This document shows, one piece after another, positions 21,831-30,729 of a stretch of DNA of 34,048 nucleotides; within the stretch, counting starts at the first letter, position 1, and each line of letters begins with the position of its first letter. The notes beneath the pieces were generated by a model. It was not told the DNA's origin. It ran no database searches and was given only the letters and a program-made list of their open reading frames with translations. The translations under genes were made by a program, and so were the position numbers. The DNA comes from JBHPHA01 sp042569905 (GTDB lineage: Bacteria; Patescibacteriota; Minisyncoccia; Moranbacterales; UBA9337): the NCBI GenBank assembly GCA_042569905.1, contig JBHPHA010000012.1, positions 1 to 34,048 of the forward strand, in the 5' to 3' direction.

Positions 21831-22358
21831 CTATTTTTTCCAATCAGTTAGTACTGCTTTAGTAAAAACACACTTGCTTGAAACATTACACGCATCTAGT
21901 CCCGCAGGGAAACTTGTACTGCTACCCCACATAACCAAACTAACAACTTCAATTGTCTCATCAGTAGCACTAACATCGACTCTTATTTGTCGACTAAATT
22001 TAGTTCTATCTCCAGCTCCATGTATATAGCCTTCAGAATCCGAATAGCTCAAAAACTGATTGTCCCCAGAAGCATCTGATAAATTAGAATCTTTATCAAT
22101 AATAAAGCTCCCGTCATCCATTCCATCATCAAATTGCCCAGTTGCCCAGTTGTTATCTCTAACATTTCTTACTAACTCTACTCCCTCTTGAGACAAGTTA
22201 GCTGCTATAACTGAATTCTTGTCTTCCAGAAAAACTCCGATGGATTTTGCCATAATCGAAGTAACGACCACCAATGTGGTTCCAACAATGAAAACTGATA
22301 GGATCACCTCACCGATAGAAAAGCCTTTTTTATTTTTATTTTTTATATAAGATTTCAT
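21831..22358 (-). CDS. type IV minor pilin, PilV-like
   Basis: 175-aa prepilin with KGFSIGEVILSVFIVG: cleavage after Gly12 and Glu17 at +5. The segment NLSQEGVELVRNVRDNNW is the hallmark of PilV/GspI-like pseudopilins in this lineage. The chosen Met is the tenth codon of a longer open frame whose upstream part overlaps the preceding gene; the ATG comes 5 nt after that gene's stop. It is part of a tightly packed run of minor pilin genes. Confidence 0.85.
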   Translation of the reverse strand: MKSYIKNKNKKGFSIGEVILSVFIVGTTLVVVTSIMAKSIGVFLEDKNSVIAANLSQEGVELVRNVRDNNWATGQFDDGMDDGSFIIDKDSNLSDASGDNQFLSYSDSEGYIHGAGDRTKFSRQIRVDVSATDETIEVVSLVMWGSSTSFPAGLDACNVSSKCVFTKAVLTDWKK

Positions 22359-22363
22359 AAATA

Positions 22364-22846
22364 TTATTGAGGTGTACTTGAACAAGAAGTTCTAGTTCTA
22401 GTAACAGCTCCTACGTTATAAACACAAACATTATAAGTCTTACCACTTTTTGATAATCCAATAGATTCCACAGTTTCCACATTGACGTCCCCATGTGGAA
22501 CACTAAAATCTATAGATCCAGATCCTGCAAATTGCACTGAGTTTTTCAATTCACCTACTGTCCTAAATGCACATTCTGTTCCATCAGATTCTTTATTGGA
22601 AATAATATACCGATCATCTGAAAAAGAGAAACTGTAGACATCACAACCTGGCGCTGTTTCTTTTCCAGTTAGCGCGTAATTTTGAGCCTCCCTAATTGCA
22701 GAATAAGTTTGATCACCTGCAGACTCCAATTCTCTATCTAACTTATTAGAGTTTAATGTAGCTAAAATAGACACAGTCATAATCAAAATAATGGCTGTTA
22801 CAACTAACACTTCTAGTAAAGTAAATCCTCGTTTTGTTTGATACAT
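22364..22846 (-). CDS. type IV minor pilin, FimT/GspH-like
   Basis: 160-aa prepilin, RGFTLLEVLVVTAIILIMT, with cleavage after Gly7 and Glu12. The segment YSAIREAQNYALTGKE resembles the GspH/FimT helix end, and the domain ends with paired Cys (YNVCVYNVG, TRTSCSS). The chosen ATG is internal to a longer frame that overlaps pilD, and it lies 7 nt after the pilD stop. Confidence 0.85.
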   Translation of the reverse strand: MYQTKRGFTLLEVLVVTAIILIMTVSILATLNSNKLDRELESAGDQTYSAIREAQNYALTGKETAPGCDVYSFSFSDDRYIISNKESDGTECAFRTVGELKNSVQFAGSGSIDFSVPHGDVNVETVESIGLSKSGKTYNVCVYNVGAVTRTRTSCSSTPQ

Positions 22847-22853
22847 AATTATT

Positions 22854-23666
22854 TTAAATAGGCCAAATGAACTTATGAATAATATCAATCTCCTGTGCTA
22901 AAAATATAGCTAAAAAACTACCTAAGATTAAAAATGGGGCAAATGGAACTTGCGTTTTCAGTGTACTCTTCTTGAGTGCTATTAATATTATACCAAAAAT
23001 TGAACCAGTTGTAAATGATATAATTAAACTTAAAAACACATCAGGGAATCCAACTAACAATCCTACAATAAAGCCAATATACACATCTCCCATTCCCATC
23101 CACTTCTCTTTGGAAATAAAAACTAAGAAATAAAAGAAGGCCGCAGCAATTGCTCCTCCCAACAAACCATTTGAGATATTAAAAGACCAAAAAGATTTAT
23201 TAGCTAATTCAGAAAAACTAGACCAATCTTGAAAAATAAAAAATGCAGTAGCAATTCCTATCACAAGCCAAACCATTAACATTGGAATTTCCATAAACTT
23301 AATGTCATATCCAACAATAACAATCAATAATGAAAACACAGTTAGATAGAAAAATGTTTCTGCCCAAGTTTGCATACTATTCATATCAAAGAAATAATAG
23401 CCCACTAGCATAAACACTACTCCAGTTAGTATTTCTATGAATGGGTATTCCCATGAAATTTTCTCATTACAGCTTCGACACCTCATCTTAAGCAATAAAA
23501 AGCTTATGACTGGAATATTATCATACCAAGAAATTTGCTTCTTACATGAAGGACAATGAGAGCGACTCAATGCAATTGATTCAGCTAAATCAAGTCTATA
23601 AATAACTACATTTAAAAAACTTCCGATAATTAAACCAAAAACAAAAAAAATCAAAACCATAAACAT
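22854..23666 (-). CDS. pilD: prepilin peptidase / N-methyltransferase
   Basis: 270-aa polytopic aspartyl protease. A GSFLNVVIYRL start leads to a four-Cys zinc element (C38, C41, C63, C66) of the methyltransferase domain, then membrane spans with catalytic Asp121 in VGYDIKFMEIP and Asp194 in the GxGD motif GMGDVYIG. It cleaves the leader of the pilins encoded around it and methylates the new N terminus. The A24 family is usually about 250-290 residues, so it is full length. It lies between the second pilin and the FimT/GspH-like gene, inside the pilus operon. Confidence 0.95.
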   Translation of the reverse strand: MFMVLIFFVFGLIIGSFLNVVIYRLDLAESIALSRSHCPSCKKQISWYDNIPVISFLLLKMRCRSCNEKISWEYPFIEILTGVVFMLVGYYFFDMNSMQTWAETFFYLTVFSLLIVIVGYDIKFMEIPMLMVWLVIGIATAFFIFQDWSSFSELANKSFWSFNISNGLLGGAIAAAFFYFLVFISKEKWMGMGDVYIGFIVGLLVGFPDVFLSLIISFTTGSIFGIILIALKKSTLKTQVPFAPFLILGSFLAIFLAQEIDIIHKFIWPI

Positions 23667-23699
23667 TTATTATCTTAAATCTTGAAGTTAAAAATACAT

Positions 23700-24131
23700 C
23701 TAACAACCCTCGAATGATAGTGCTTTACCATATTCAATTACTGCTGATTCACAATTTCCGGAATTGTCATCTCCTGGACGCACAATTACCCTGTATCCAC
23801 CAGCATTATCACAATACCTCTCTGCAAAAACAGATCCGACATTATCATCATTAGGATAGACCAACTGAGCCTCAACACTACACACACGAGAACTATCTCC
23901 TGCGCCCACAGCTTTATCCTTAATAATTCCCTCAGAAGTACAACACAATTCAACTGCTGGAGAAATACTTCTTACAGTACTTTTGAAAGCAGCATCCTTG
24001 GATCTCCTCCGAGAACTATCCATAAATATCAAAACCGAGACAAGTAATATACCAATAATCGCTACCACGATTAATATCTCAATTAAAGTGAATCCTGACT
24101 TATTTCCCTTAGAAATTATTTTTTTTATCAT
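23700..24131 (-). CDS. type IV pilin, second pilin
   Basis: 143-aa prepilin with SGFTLIEILIVVAIIGILLVS, cleavage after Gly13 and Glu18 at +5. After the helix a SRRRSKDAAFKSTVRSISPAVELCC segment leads to a globular domain with several Cys (paired CC, VCSVE, RYCDN, GNCES, EGC) that could form disulfides. It is less abundant than the upstream pilin by inference: it lacks an SD and lies beyond a stem-loop (24159-24190). Confidence 0.88.
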   Translation of the reverse strand: MIKKIISKGNKSGFTLIEILIVVAIIGILLVSVLIFMDSSRRRSKDAAFKSTVRSISPAVELCCTSEGIIKDKAVGAGDSSRVCSVEAQLVYPNDDNVGSVFAERYCDNAGGYRVIVRPGDDNSGNCESAVIEYGKALSFEGC

Positions 24132-24158
24132 TGATTCTGTGAATTAAAAATTTTGACT

Positions 24159-24190
24159 ACTTACTGATACCACCTAAAGCATCAGTAAGT
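24159..24190 (-). promoter_or_regulatory. stem-loop between the two pilin genes
   Basis: ACTTACTGAT/ATCAGTAAGT form a perfect 10-bp stem with a 12-nt loop, between the major pilin stop and the second pilin start. A weak T tract follows on the minus strand. It is likely a partial terminator or 3'-stabilising hairpin that lowers expression of downstream genes. Confidence 0.6.
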
Positions 24191-24212
24191 AAGCAAATTT
24201 CTAAACTAGAAA

Positions 24213-24617
24213 CTATTGAGTACAAGCCTTTGTTGCAAAATCACATGTAACAGTTCTTACTCCATCTGTTGCGGTGTATGCATAGTCATCTCCAGCAAGT
24301 GATCCAGTTGGTGCTGCATACGCCCATCCAGTCGGCAATGCAGGCCAAGTAACATCAAAACCAGCTTGAGCAGCTGCACAAGCGGCAGCAGTACAACAAA
24401 CTGTAACAGTACTAGCAGGTGCTGCTGATGTAGCAACTCCTTCGTCATCTGCACAGATTGTAAGTTCGGGCATAACACTAGCCAAACTAGATTGCGCAGA
24501 AGCAGCTCTAGCTTTATCTCTCGCACTGTTCAAACTTACCAACACGATAGAAGCTAATATACCAATAATCGCAATAACGATCAAAAGCTCAATCAATGTA
24601 AAACCTTTTTTATTCAT
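24213..24617 (-). CDS. pilA: major type IV pilin candidate (PilA-like)
   Basis: 134-aa prepilin with a five-residue leader (MNKKG) and FTLIELLIVIAIIGILASIV, cleavage after Gly5 and Glu10 at +5. The mature helix continues to about residue 40 (SARDKARAASAQSSL). The globular domain is Ala/Thr-rich with Cys near 56, adjacent Cys in the VCC motif, and Cys at the end (TCDFATKACTQ), consistent with a C-terminal disulfide loop. Three features suggest high expression: a strong SD (GGGAGGTG), its own extended -10 promoter, and a stem-loop after the gene. That makes it the likely main fibre subunit. Confidence 0.9.
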   Translation of the reverse strand: MNKKGFTLIELLIVIAIIGILASIVLVSLNSARDKARAASAQSSLASVMPELTICADDEGVATSAAPASTVTVCCTAAACAAAQAGFDVTWPALPTGWAYAAPTGSLAGDDYAYTATDGVRTVTCDFATKACTQ

Positions 24618-24623
24618 ATCTTA

Positions 24624-24631
24624 CACCTCCC
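24624..24631 (-). promoter_or_regulatory. strong Shine-Dalgarno of the major pilin
   Basis: GGGAGGTG about 7 nt before the ATG. It is one of only two near-perfect SDs in the window; the other is in front of HU. Confidence 0.85.
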
Positions 24632-24652
24632 TTCTTTTTTTTATTTATTAAA

Positions 24653-24675
24653 GTTATGTTCTCGAGAGTCATAAC
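24653..24675 (-). promoter_or_regulatory. leader hairpin of the major pilin mRNA
   Basis: GTTATG/CATAAC stem around a loop with the palindrome TCTCGAGA, about 20 nt upstream of the SD within a leader of about 215 nt. Confidence 0.5.
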
Positions 24676-24840
24676 CTTGTTTTTTATTTCTATTTTCAAT
24701 TCTTTGTTTTTTAAAAAAATCAAACCAACGAACTAGACTACCCCAAAAACCTTTTCTACTGAAATTCCTTATCTCACTAAGAAATAGAAACTTTCACAAC
24801 AAACGAGATTTCTGAAAAAGTCTGATTCTAACACAATACT

Positions 24841-24849
24841 ATTATACCA
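24841..24849 (-). promoter_or_regulatory. extended -10 promoter of the major pilin
   Basis: TGGTATAAT on the minus strand directly after the pilC stop. No good -35. The implied leader is about 215 nt; otherwise the stretch 24618-24857 holds only the SD and the leader hairpin. Confidence 0.65.
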
Positions 24850-24857
24850 CACCTTAA

Positions 24858-26066
24858 CTAGAACTGACTAGTGATATTGTAAATCGGAAGAAGGATTGCA
24901 AAAACCAACGCAGCAACACCAATACCCAAAAGAACAATCAATATCGGCTCTATTAATGATGACATATTTCTCACGATATCATCAACCTCTTGTTGGTAAA
25001 AACTATCCACACTATTCAGTGCATCATCTAGCTTACCAGTATCCTCTCCCACCTTAATCATTCTTGATACAATCACTGGAACATGTCTACTATTGAAAAA
25101 TACACCACTCATATTTCCTCCTGACTTCACCTCGTCAGCCCCACGAAGAATCAAGCTTTTATAAACACTATTATCTACCACATCAGAAACAATTGCTAAA
25201 GCTTGGACAATTGGAATACCTCCTGTTAAAAGCATTGCTAAGTTACCAGAAAATCTAGCCAAGTAAACATACTTTAATAATTTCCCAAATACTGGAATAT
25301 CCAGCTGCACCCTATCCCATTCCCTTCTTCCTGACTCAGTCTTGATATAATAGAAAACTCCACCAACGGCTGCACAAATAACCACCAATACTGCCCACCA
25401 ATAAGTCTGCATAAAATCACCTACACCTATTAGAGCTGTAGTATACCAAGGAACAACCATATTCATATCCTTAATAACCACTGTCAATTTAGGAACAATA
25501 AATGTAATTGTTAAAAATCCAATAATCAACGCAGCTGTCAGGACAAATATAGGATAGAACAATGCCCCCTTAACCTTAGCAGCTAGTCGATAGCTCTTAT
25601 CAATATTAGTTGCCACATATGCAATTGATTTTTCAAGATTACCTGAAACTTCACCAGCCCTGATTGTGCTTGTTGTAATCCTAGAAAAAACCTCTGGGTA
25701 TTTCTCCATACTATCAGAGAAAGGAATTCCGTCATCAATGTCATTAGCGACTTCCCTTATGATGTTTCTAAGGTACATGTTATCCAACTGATCTTCTAAT
25801 GACCTTAGTGAGTGCATCAATGGAACTTTTGCTGAAATCAAAGCATGCAGTTGTTTAAATAGAATCATCAAGTCCTTCTGACTAGCACCTTCCCAGGAAC
25901 GCTGAAGATCTCTAAGCATCTTAGGCATTTCCTTTTCCTTTGTAATGGATACTGGGGTCAACCCTTTTTCAGTTAACACCTTTACTGCTAATTCCTCACT
26001 AATAGCATCCACTCTACCTTCTTCAATTTCTCCACTCTGGTTTCTAGCTTTAAATACAAATCTCAT
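24858..26066 (-). CDS. pilC: type IV pilus inner-membrane platform protein
   Basis: 402-aa PilC/GspF-family platform. The protein starts MRFVFKARNQSGEIEEGRVDA, the usual PilC opening. The two T2SSF repeats are visible: SWEGASQKDLMILFKQLHAL to IRAGEVSGNLEKSIAYVA, and again LDIPVFGKLLKYVYLARFS to KVGEDTGKLDDALNSV, each followed by membrane spans; a final hydrophobic helix (ILIVLLGIGVAALVFAILL) ends the protein. PilC anchors pilus assembly and contacts PilB and PilT. An ATG six codons upstream (26084) is possible but less family-like. pilT is 66 nt upstream. Confidence 0.96.
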   Translation of the reverse strand: MRFVFKARNQSGEIEEGRVDAISEELAVKVLTEKGLTPVSITKEKEMPKMLRDLQRSWEGASQKDLMILFKQLHALISAKVPLMHSLRSLEDQLDNMYLRNIIREVANDIDDGIPFSDSMEKYPEVFSRITTSTIRAGEVSGNLEKSIAYVATNIDKSYRLAAKVKGALFYPIFVLTAALIIGFLTITFIVPKLTVVIKDMNMVVPWYTTALIGVGDFMQTYWWAVLVVICAAVGGVFYYIKTESGRREWDRVQLDIPVFGKLLKYVYLARFSGNLAMLLTGGIPIVQALAIVSDVVDNSVYKSLILRGADEVKSGGNMSGVFFNSRHVPVIVSRMIKVGEDTGKLDDALNSVDSFYQQEVDDIVRNMSSLIEPILIVLLGIGVAALVFAILLPIYNITSQF

Positions 26067-26132
26067 ATTTTTTATTTGAACCAACTGCCCCCAAAAAATA
26101 TCAGTGACGAGCTAGTTATATATACAAACTTA

Positions 26133-27209
26133 CTACTGCTTTATAATGGTCTTTAAATAATCTCTATTATTACTAAATGTAAATGCATCCTCCATCGTAA
26201 TCAAACCTTTTTGAACCAACTGACTCAAAGATCTATCTAATGATATCATTCCATCTTGCAAACTAGTTTCAATAACTGAATCTATCTGATAAGCTCGATT
26301 TTCTCTTATTAAATTCTCTATCGCATGATTCTTAATTAAAACTTCAATAGCTGGAATTCTTCCTCCTCCAATCTTTGGAACCAATCTCTGTGACACAACA
26401 CCTAGTAAAACACTAGATAACTGCGATCTAATCTGATTTTGCTGATGAGCAGGGAAAACATCCACGATTCTATCAATAGTTTGAGCACTATTATTCGTGT
26501 GCAATGTTCCAAAAATTAAATGCCCTGTTTCCGCCGCTGTCATTGTTGTGCTTATCGTATCTAAATCTCGAAGCTCTCCAATCAAAACCACATTTGCATC
26601 CTCACGAAAAACAGCTCTCAGTGCTGAAGGAAAACTCTTCACATCACCACCAACCTCTCTCTGATTAATAATGCACTGATCTTGCTCATACACATACTCT
26701 ATTGGATCTTCAACGGTGATAATGTGTTTATTATAATTATGGTTAATATAATCAACCATAGCAGCCATTGTAGTCGACTTTCCATGACCTACTGGACCGG
26801 TTATCAGCACCAGGCCTTGAGAAAATTTTGCAAAGTCATATAAACCTGGATCAATATTAAGTTCCTCTAGTGTACGAATGTCAGTTTGAACCAAACGCAT
26901 TACAATACCTACATTACCTTTTTGCAAGAAAACATTCACCCTAAACCTAGCACCTTTCTCAAATGGAAAAGAAAATCCAATGTGACCTTTGTCTTCAAAA
27001 GCAGCTCTATCCTTAGCTCCGATTAAGACATTGCTAATAAGTTTAGTATCACTAGCAGTTAAAACATCTTCCTCAGTAATTGGAATCAATTTACCATCAA
27101 CCCTGATTGTTGGATGTCTATCTACAGCAAGATGCAAATCTGAAGCATCTCGCTTCACAACTGCTGCTAAAAAACTTTTCAATTTTTTCTTTGCATTAAT
27201 AGCCTCCAT
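26133..27209 (-). CDS. pilT: type IV pilus retraction ATPase
   Basis: 358-aa PilT hexameric ATPase that depolymerises the pilus. ASDLHL (22-27) is the N-terminal signature; Walker A is GPVGHGKST (138-146); then ITVEDPIEYV, the Asp box; then VVLIGELRDLDTISTTMTAAE (Walker B/second box) and HLIFGTLHTNNSAQTIDRIVDVFP (His box). The canonical Arg in GEIRD-type and GPTGSGKST positions shows small variations, GHGKST and GELRD. Length is standard (about 345-370). A degenerate receiver gene is 15 nt upstream and pilC 66 nt downstream. Confidence 0.96.
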   Translation of the reverse strand: MEAINAKKKLKSFLAAVVKRDASDLHLAVDRHPTIRVDGKLIPITEEDVLTASDTKLISNVLIGAKDRAAFEDKGHIGFSFPFEKGARFRVNVFLQKGNVGIVMRLVQTDIRTLEELNIDPGLYDFAKFSQGLVLITGPVGHGKSTTMAAMVDYINHNYNKHIITVEDPIEYVYEQDQCIINQREVGGDVKSFPSALRAVFREDANVVLIGELRDLDTISTTMTAAETGHLIFGTLHTNNSAQTIDRIVDVFPAHQQNQIRSQLSSVLLGVVSQRLVPKIGGGRIPAIEVLIKNHAIENLIRENRAYQIDSVIETSLQDGMISLDRSLSQLVQKGLITMEDAFTFSNNRDYLKTIIKQ

Positions 27210-27224
27210 TTTTATTATTTTCTA

Positions 27225-27587
27225 TTACTTTAAAAAAAGTTTAATTCTTTCGATTATCTCTGACGGGGTAAGATTTAATTTAGAAAAAAATCTATGCCCT
27301 TTATCCTCAAAATGCTCTTGCTCTACCTGTTCAATTAAAAACACTATTTCTACTTGACCCTCACTCCCTTGCCTAACTATCAACTCATCTGCAATATAAT
27401 TTAAATCTCTTCTTATTCCAGAACTATCAATAATCACTACATCCGGATAATTTTTTTCAGCCTCGACCAAGCAGCATTCTTCGTTATCTAAAATAAAAAC
27501 CTCTGACCCTTCTTGGGTGAATTTCTTGTGATACTGCCCATAAAAAAATGGGCTCATTCCTACTAAAAATATTTTTCTTCCTTGCAT
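27225..27587 (-). CDS. degenerate receiver (REC)-like domain protein
   Basis: 120-aa single domain with alternating strands and helices, like a response-regulator receiver: KIFLVGMSPFFYGQYHKKF, then EVFILDNEEC, then YPDVVIIDSSGI, then VEIVFLIEQVE and FFSKLNLTPSEIIERIKLFLK. Asp54 in VVIIDSS is in the phospho-acceptor place, but the acidic pair normally ending strand 1 is replaced by VGMS, so ordinary Mg-dependent phosphorylation is doubtful. Lys in FFSKL and the Ser/Pro (LTPSEI) fit the receiver end. I infer a pilus-motor regulator like the small receivers (PilG/PilH class) that act on pilus ATPases. It lies between pilB and pilT. Confidence 0.72.
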   Translation of the reverse strand: MQGRKIFLVGMSPFFYGQYHKKFTQEGSEVFILDNEECCLVEAEKNYPDVVIIDSSGIRRDLNYIADELIVRQGSEGQVEIVFLIEQVEQEHFEDKGHRFFSKLNLTPSEIIERIKLFLK

Positions 27588-27615
27588 ATAAGCTATTCTG
27601 ATTAATTTTCTCTAA

Positions 27616-29271
27616 TTAACCCTTATCATCCTCCATATCACCACCCACAGACAAACTTCCCTCTGTTATTCTTTCAACTTCAGATAACGTAGTTAGTCCT
27701 TTAATAGCCTTCAAAATACCATCTTGCTTCATAGTAATCATGCCCTGCTTAATAGCTAAATCTCTCAACAGCTCATCCCTTCGAGGATCGGAAATTGCAT
27801 CTTTTACTTCATTATTTATTTCAAGACACTCACTAATAGCAATTCTGCCCTTTAACCCAGTATCACTACACTCTTCACATCCCTTTCCCTTGTAAAATTT
27901 CAGTTCCCCTGAAGCATCCACCCCATATTTTGCAACCTCTTTTGGATCAATAGCACTCACTAAACTCTTAATTTTTACATAAAAATCTTCAGGAATTTTC
28001 TCCTCAACCTTACAATTTTCACAAACCTTCCTAACTAATCTTTGGGCTGCCAAAACTTTTATTGAAGATGCCATCAAAAATGGCTCTATACCCATATCTA
28101 TAAGTCTAGGAATAGATCCCAGTGCACTATTAGTATGCAATGTTGAAAACACTAAATGACCCGTTAGTGATGCATGAATTGCAAGTTCAGCAGTTTCAGC
28201 ATCACGAATCTCTCCTACCATAATCACATTAGGATCTTGTCTTAATATAGAACGTAAACCACTCGCGAATGTATATCCTATTTCTGGATTTATCTGACTC
28301 TGATTTATACCCGTTATTGAGTACTCGACAGGGTCCTCTAACGTAACAATATTTCTACCTTCCTGATTTATTGATTGCAAAAGAGCATACAATGTTGTAG
28401 ATTTTCCAGAACCAGTAGGTCCTGTCATCAAAACAATACCATTACTCTCCTTTGTTGCCTCAGTTAGAATCTCTTCATTTCTACCTATAGAACCAAGATC
28501 TTTCAGAGTTAGAACATTATTATCTGTTTCCAAGATTCTAAGCACAACCTTTTCACCGCCAATAACAGGGAAAGTAGATACCCTAAAATCTATACTGCCC
28601 ACATCATCTGCCTCATCAGCCAAACTAAATCTACCATCTTGTGGCTTGCGAGTTTCATCAATCTTCAAATTAGACAAAATTTTAATACGTGAAACGATTG
28701 CTCTTCCAACATCCCTCGGAGTAACTAGTGAAGCATGAAGAATTCCATCAACCCTAAAACGAACACGATAACCCTCATCGGTTGGCTCAATATGAATGTC
28801 ACTTGCTCCAGCCTCAATAGCATGTGTAATAATAACTTTAGCTAATTTTGAAACTGGCGCATCTTGAATAATCTTTTGATAACTATCCTCTCTTTTATCT
28901 TTTTTCTTACCTTCGATTTCCTCCTTTTCATCCTTAAATGACTTCACAACATCCTCAACTGCCGTCTCAGTATCTTGATAAAAACCAAACATCTCCTCAA
29001 TAATCTCCTCAGTAGTTGCGTATTTTTCAAATTCTATGTTATTTTTCTTCGACACAAATCTAAGAACATTCAGTGCTTGCAGGTTATTTAGATCAACCAT
29101 CGCAACACTATAGACCCCCTCTTTCTTGTCGAAAAAAATCATCCTGTTACCTCTAGCAACATCTTCCGGTAGTAACTCGAGAAACTTCTTGTCTATTTCA
29201 CGAGGAGCACTGTCCAAAAGGAGCGTGTCTGATGAAGTTGATTCTTCTTTTATTTTATTTTTATCTTCCAT
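27616..29271 (-). CDS. pilB: type IV pilus assembly ATPase
   Basis: 551-aa GspE/PilB-type ATPase that powers pilus extension. The N-terminal MshEN-like part (1-130) is followed by VIITHAIEAGASDIHIEPT, then Walker A GPTGSGKST (284-292), ITLEDPVEYS-like Asp box (NIVTLEDPVEYS), Walker B IMVGEIRDAETAELA, and His box HLVFSTLHTN. A tetracysteine zinc site follows: CENC and CEEC about 55 residues apart. Length fits the family. pilO is 15 nt upstream and the receiver gene 28 nt downstream. A-rich leader. Confidence 0.97.
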   Translation of the reverse strand: MEDKNKIKEESTSSDTLLLDSAPREIDKKFLELLPEDVARGNRMIFFDKKEGVYSVAMVDLNNLQALNVLRFVSKKNNIEFEKYATTEEIIEEMFGFYQDTETAVEDVVKSFKDEKEEIEGKKKDKREDSYQKIIQDAPVSKLAKVIITHAIEAGASDIHIEPTDEGYRVRFRVDGILHASLVTPRDVGRAIVSRIKILSNLKIDETRKPQDGRFSLADEADDVGSIDFRVSTFPVIGGEKVVLRILETDNNVLTLKDLGSIGRNEEILTEATKESNGIVLMTGPTGSGKSTTLYALLQSINQEGRNIVTLEDPVEYSITGINQSQINPEIGYTFASGLRSILRQDPNVIMVGEIRDAETAELAIHASLTGHLVFSTLHTNSALGSIPRLIDMGIEPFLMASSIKVLAAQRLVRKVCENCKVEEKIPEDFYVKIKSLVSAIDPKEVAKYGVDASGELKFYKGKGCEECSDTGLKGRIAISECLEINNEVKDAISDPRRDELLRDLAIKQGMITMKQDGILKAIKGLTTLSEVERITEGSLSVGGDMEDDKG

Positions 29272-29286
29272 TTTTGTTAGAAATTT

Positions 29287-30117
29287 TTACTGCACAAAAG
29301 GATTAGATTTGCTTGTAGATCCAATAGCGATGTCACTAGCTGTTTTAGAAATCATCTCTCTAAGATTAGTGATATAATCGAAATTAAAACTACTTTTAGC
29401 AAAAATCAAATGCTCTAAGAAATCACCTTCCAGAGAAACAGTTGATTGAGGAAGGTATCCAAAACAAGCGGAAACTTCAGCCTCTAGCTTATCTATGCCG
29501 CTTGTAGCACCACCCTCAGCAATGTCAGCGCCTTCAGTCCTCTTAATATTAATAGCACTGATATTATTCACCATTTCCATACCATATACACTGCTCAAAA
29601 ATTTCTTAACATCAGCGTAATCTCCAACCACTGTTAATGAAACACGAACAACATCTACCTCGCCCTCTTTAATAGAGATAATCGGAGCACCTTCGGTTCT
29701 TACTCTAGCAGTTGAGCTTTCCATTGGACTCACTAGCAGACATTGACCCATTATTTTTTTCGCCCTACTCTTGATTGCTTTCGTTGTCTCAACTCCTGTT
29801 TGAGTAATAATCACATTTGAACTCTTAGCAAATTGATTAATCTCATTCACAATGATTTCATTCTTTTCGGTCTCAGGATAGTACCTCATCGTAAATTTCT
29901 TATTCACTTCTCCGTCAGAGTTCATACTAGCATTTAAGCTAGTTAAATTACTTTTCTTAGTCTGAACACTTAGTAATTCAGCTTCCTTGACCTTGATCTC
30001 CTCCATAATTGTACCGATACCGTCCTTTTCATTGAACCATGTAGGCCATATGAACCAGATTACTAAAACGGTTGCCGCAACAAGTGACGCAGGGAAAAAT
30101 AGGAATTTTAATTTCAT
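29287..30117 (-). CDS. pilO: PilO-like inner-membrane alignment protein
   Basis: 276-aa protein with one N-terminal membrane segment (LFFPASLVAATVLVIWFIW), a coiled coil (MEEIKVKEAELLSVQTKKSNL) and a C-terminal beta-alpha domain, the topology of PilO. VVRVSLTVVGDYADVKKFLSS is the ferredoxin-like segment typical of the family. It is longer than the usual 200 residues because of a Ser/Gly-rich insert near its end. It should pair with PilN in the periplasm-side platform (here between membrane and wall). Position between pilN and pilB supports the call. Confidence 0.88.
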   Translation of the reverse strand: MKLKFLFFPASLVAATVLVIWFIWPTWFNEKDGIGTIMEEIKVKEAELLSVQTKKSNLTSLNASMNSDGEVNKKFTMRYYPETEKNEIIVNEINQFAKSSNVIITQTGVETTKAIKSRAKKIMGQCLLVSPMESSTARVRTEGAPIISIKEGEVDVVRVSLTVVGDYADVKKFLSSVYGMEMVNNISAINIKRTEGADIAEGGATSGIDKLEAEVSACFGYLPQSTVSLEGDFLEHLIFAKSSFNFDYITNLREMISKTASDIAIGSTSKSNPFVQ

Positions 30118-30157
30118 ATTTTTAAAAATTTATAAATTTATTAGAAAATAACAAAGA

Positions 30158-30688
30158 TTAATTCATCTTTAGTTTTAAAGTAAACACTGTCTTACCCTCC
30201 TCGTTCAGGGAGCTGTTTTCAATTTCAACACTAGCGAACTCCTTTGACTTCTTGAAATTCCACATTTGTTCCGCTATTGATTCAAAATCATCTGCAACAA
30301 CAGCTAATTCTATTCCCCTGTCTTCATAAGAATAAACATATTTATCCAAATATACATCACTTAGCAATAATTTCTCCATTTGACTAAAGTTAACATTTGG
30401 ATTGGTTTTGTTTTCAATGTTGTATTCTATTCCCTTGGTCTTATTTCTAAAATCAACTACTTCTCTAATCATCTCCTTGTCCATACTCAACATTTCCTGC
30501 TGCTTCGCATCAATTAGGGATTGCTTTGTTTGCTCTAGAGAGAATTGATAATATTTCAAACCAGCATAAGCTGAACATGAAATAACTATAAGTAACACGG
30601 ATATCCATGTTCTACTTGCAAAAAAACTCGGTTTCTTCTTTAGACTCTCACTGCGCTCCACAGATTGATGAAGATTTATATTAGCCAT
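30158..30688 (-). CDS. pilN: PilN-like inner-membrane protein
   Basis: 176-aa protein with ANINLHQSV at the N terminus, the place of the conserved INLLP motif that binds PilM, then one membrane span (TWISVLLIVISCSAYAGLKYY), a coiled coil, and a C-terminal ferredoxin-like beta/alpha domain (RGIELAVVADDFESIAEQM). This is the PilN plan. The INLLP motif is divergent (INLHQS). It follows pilM by 57 nt, with an extended -10 promoter between, and pilO is 40 nt downstream. Confidence 0.88.
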   Translation of the reverse strand: MANINLHQSVERSESLKKKPSFFASRTWISVLLIVISCSAYAGLKYYQFSLEQTKQSLIDAKQQEMLSMDKEMIREVVDFRNKTKGIEYNIENKTNPNVNFSQMEKLLLSDVYLDKYVYSYEDRGIELAVVADDFESIAEQMWNFKKSKEFASVEIENSSLNEEGKTVFTLKLKMN

Positions 30689-30729
30689 CTTTTTATTTTT
30701 TATTTAAAACTTAAAATAATTGTATTTTT

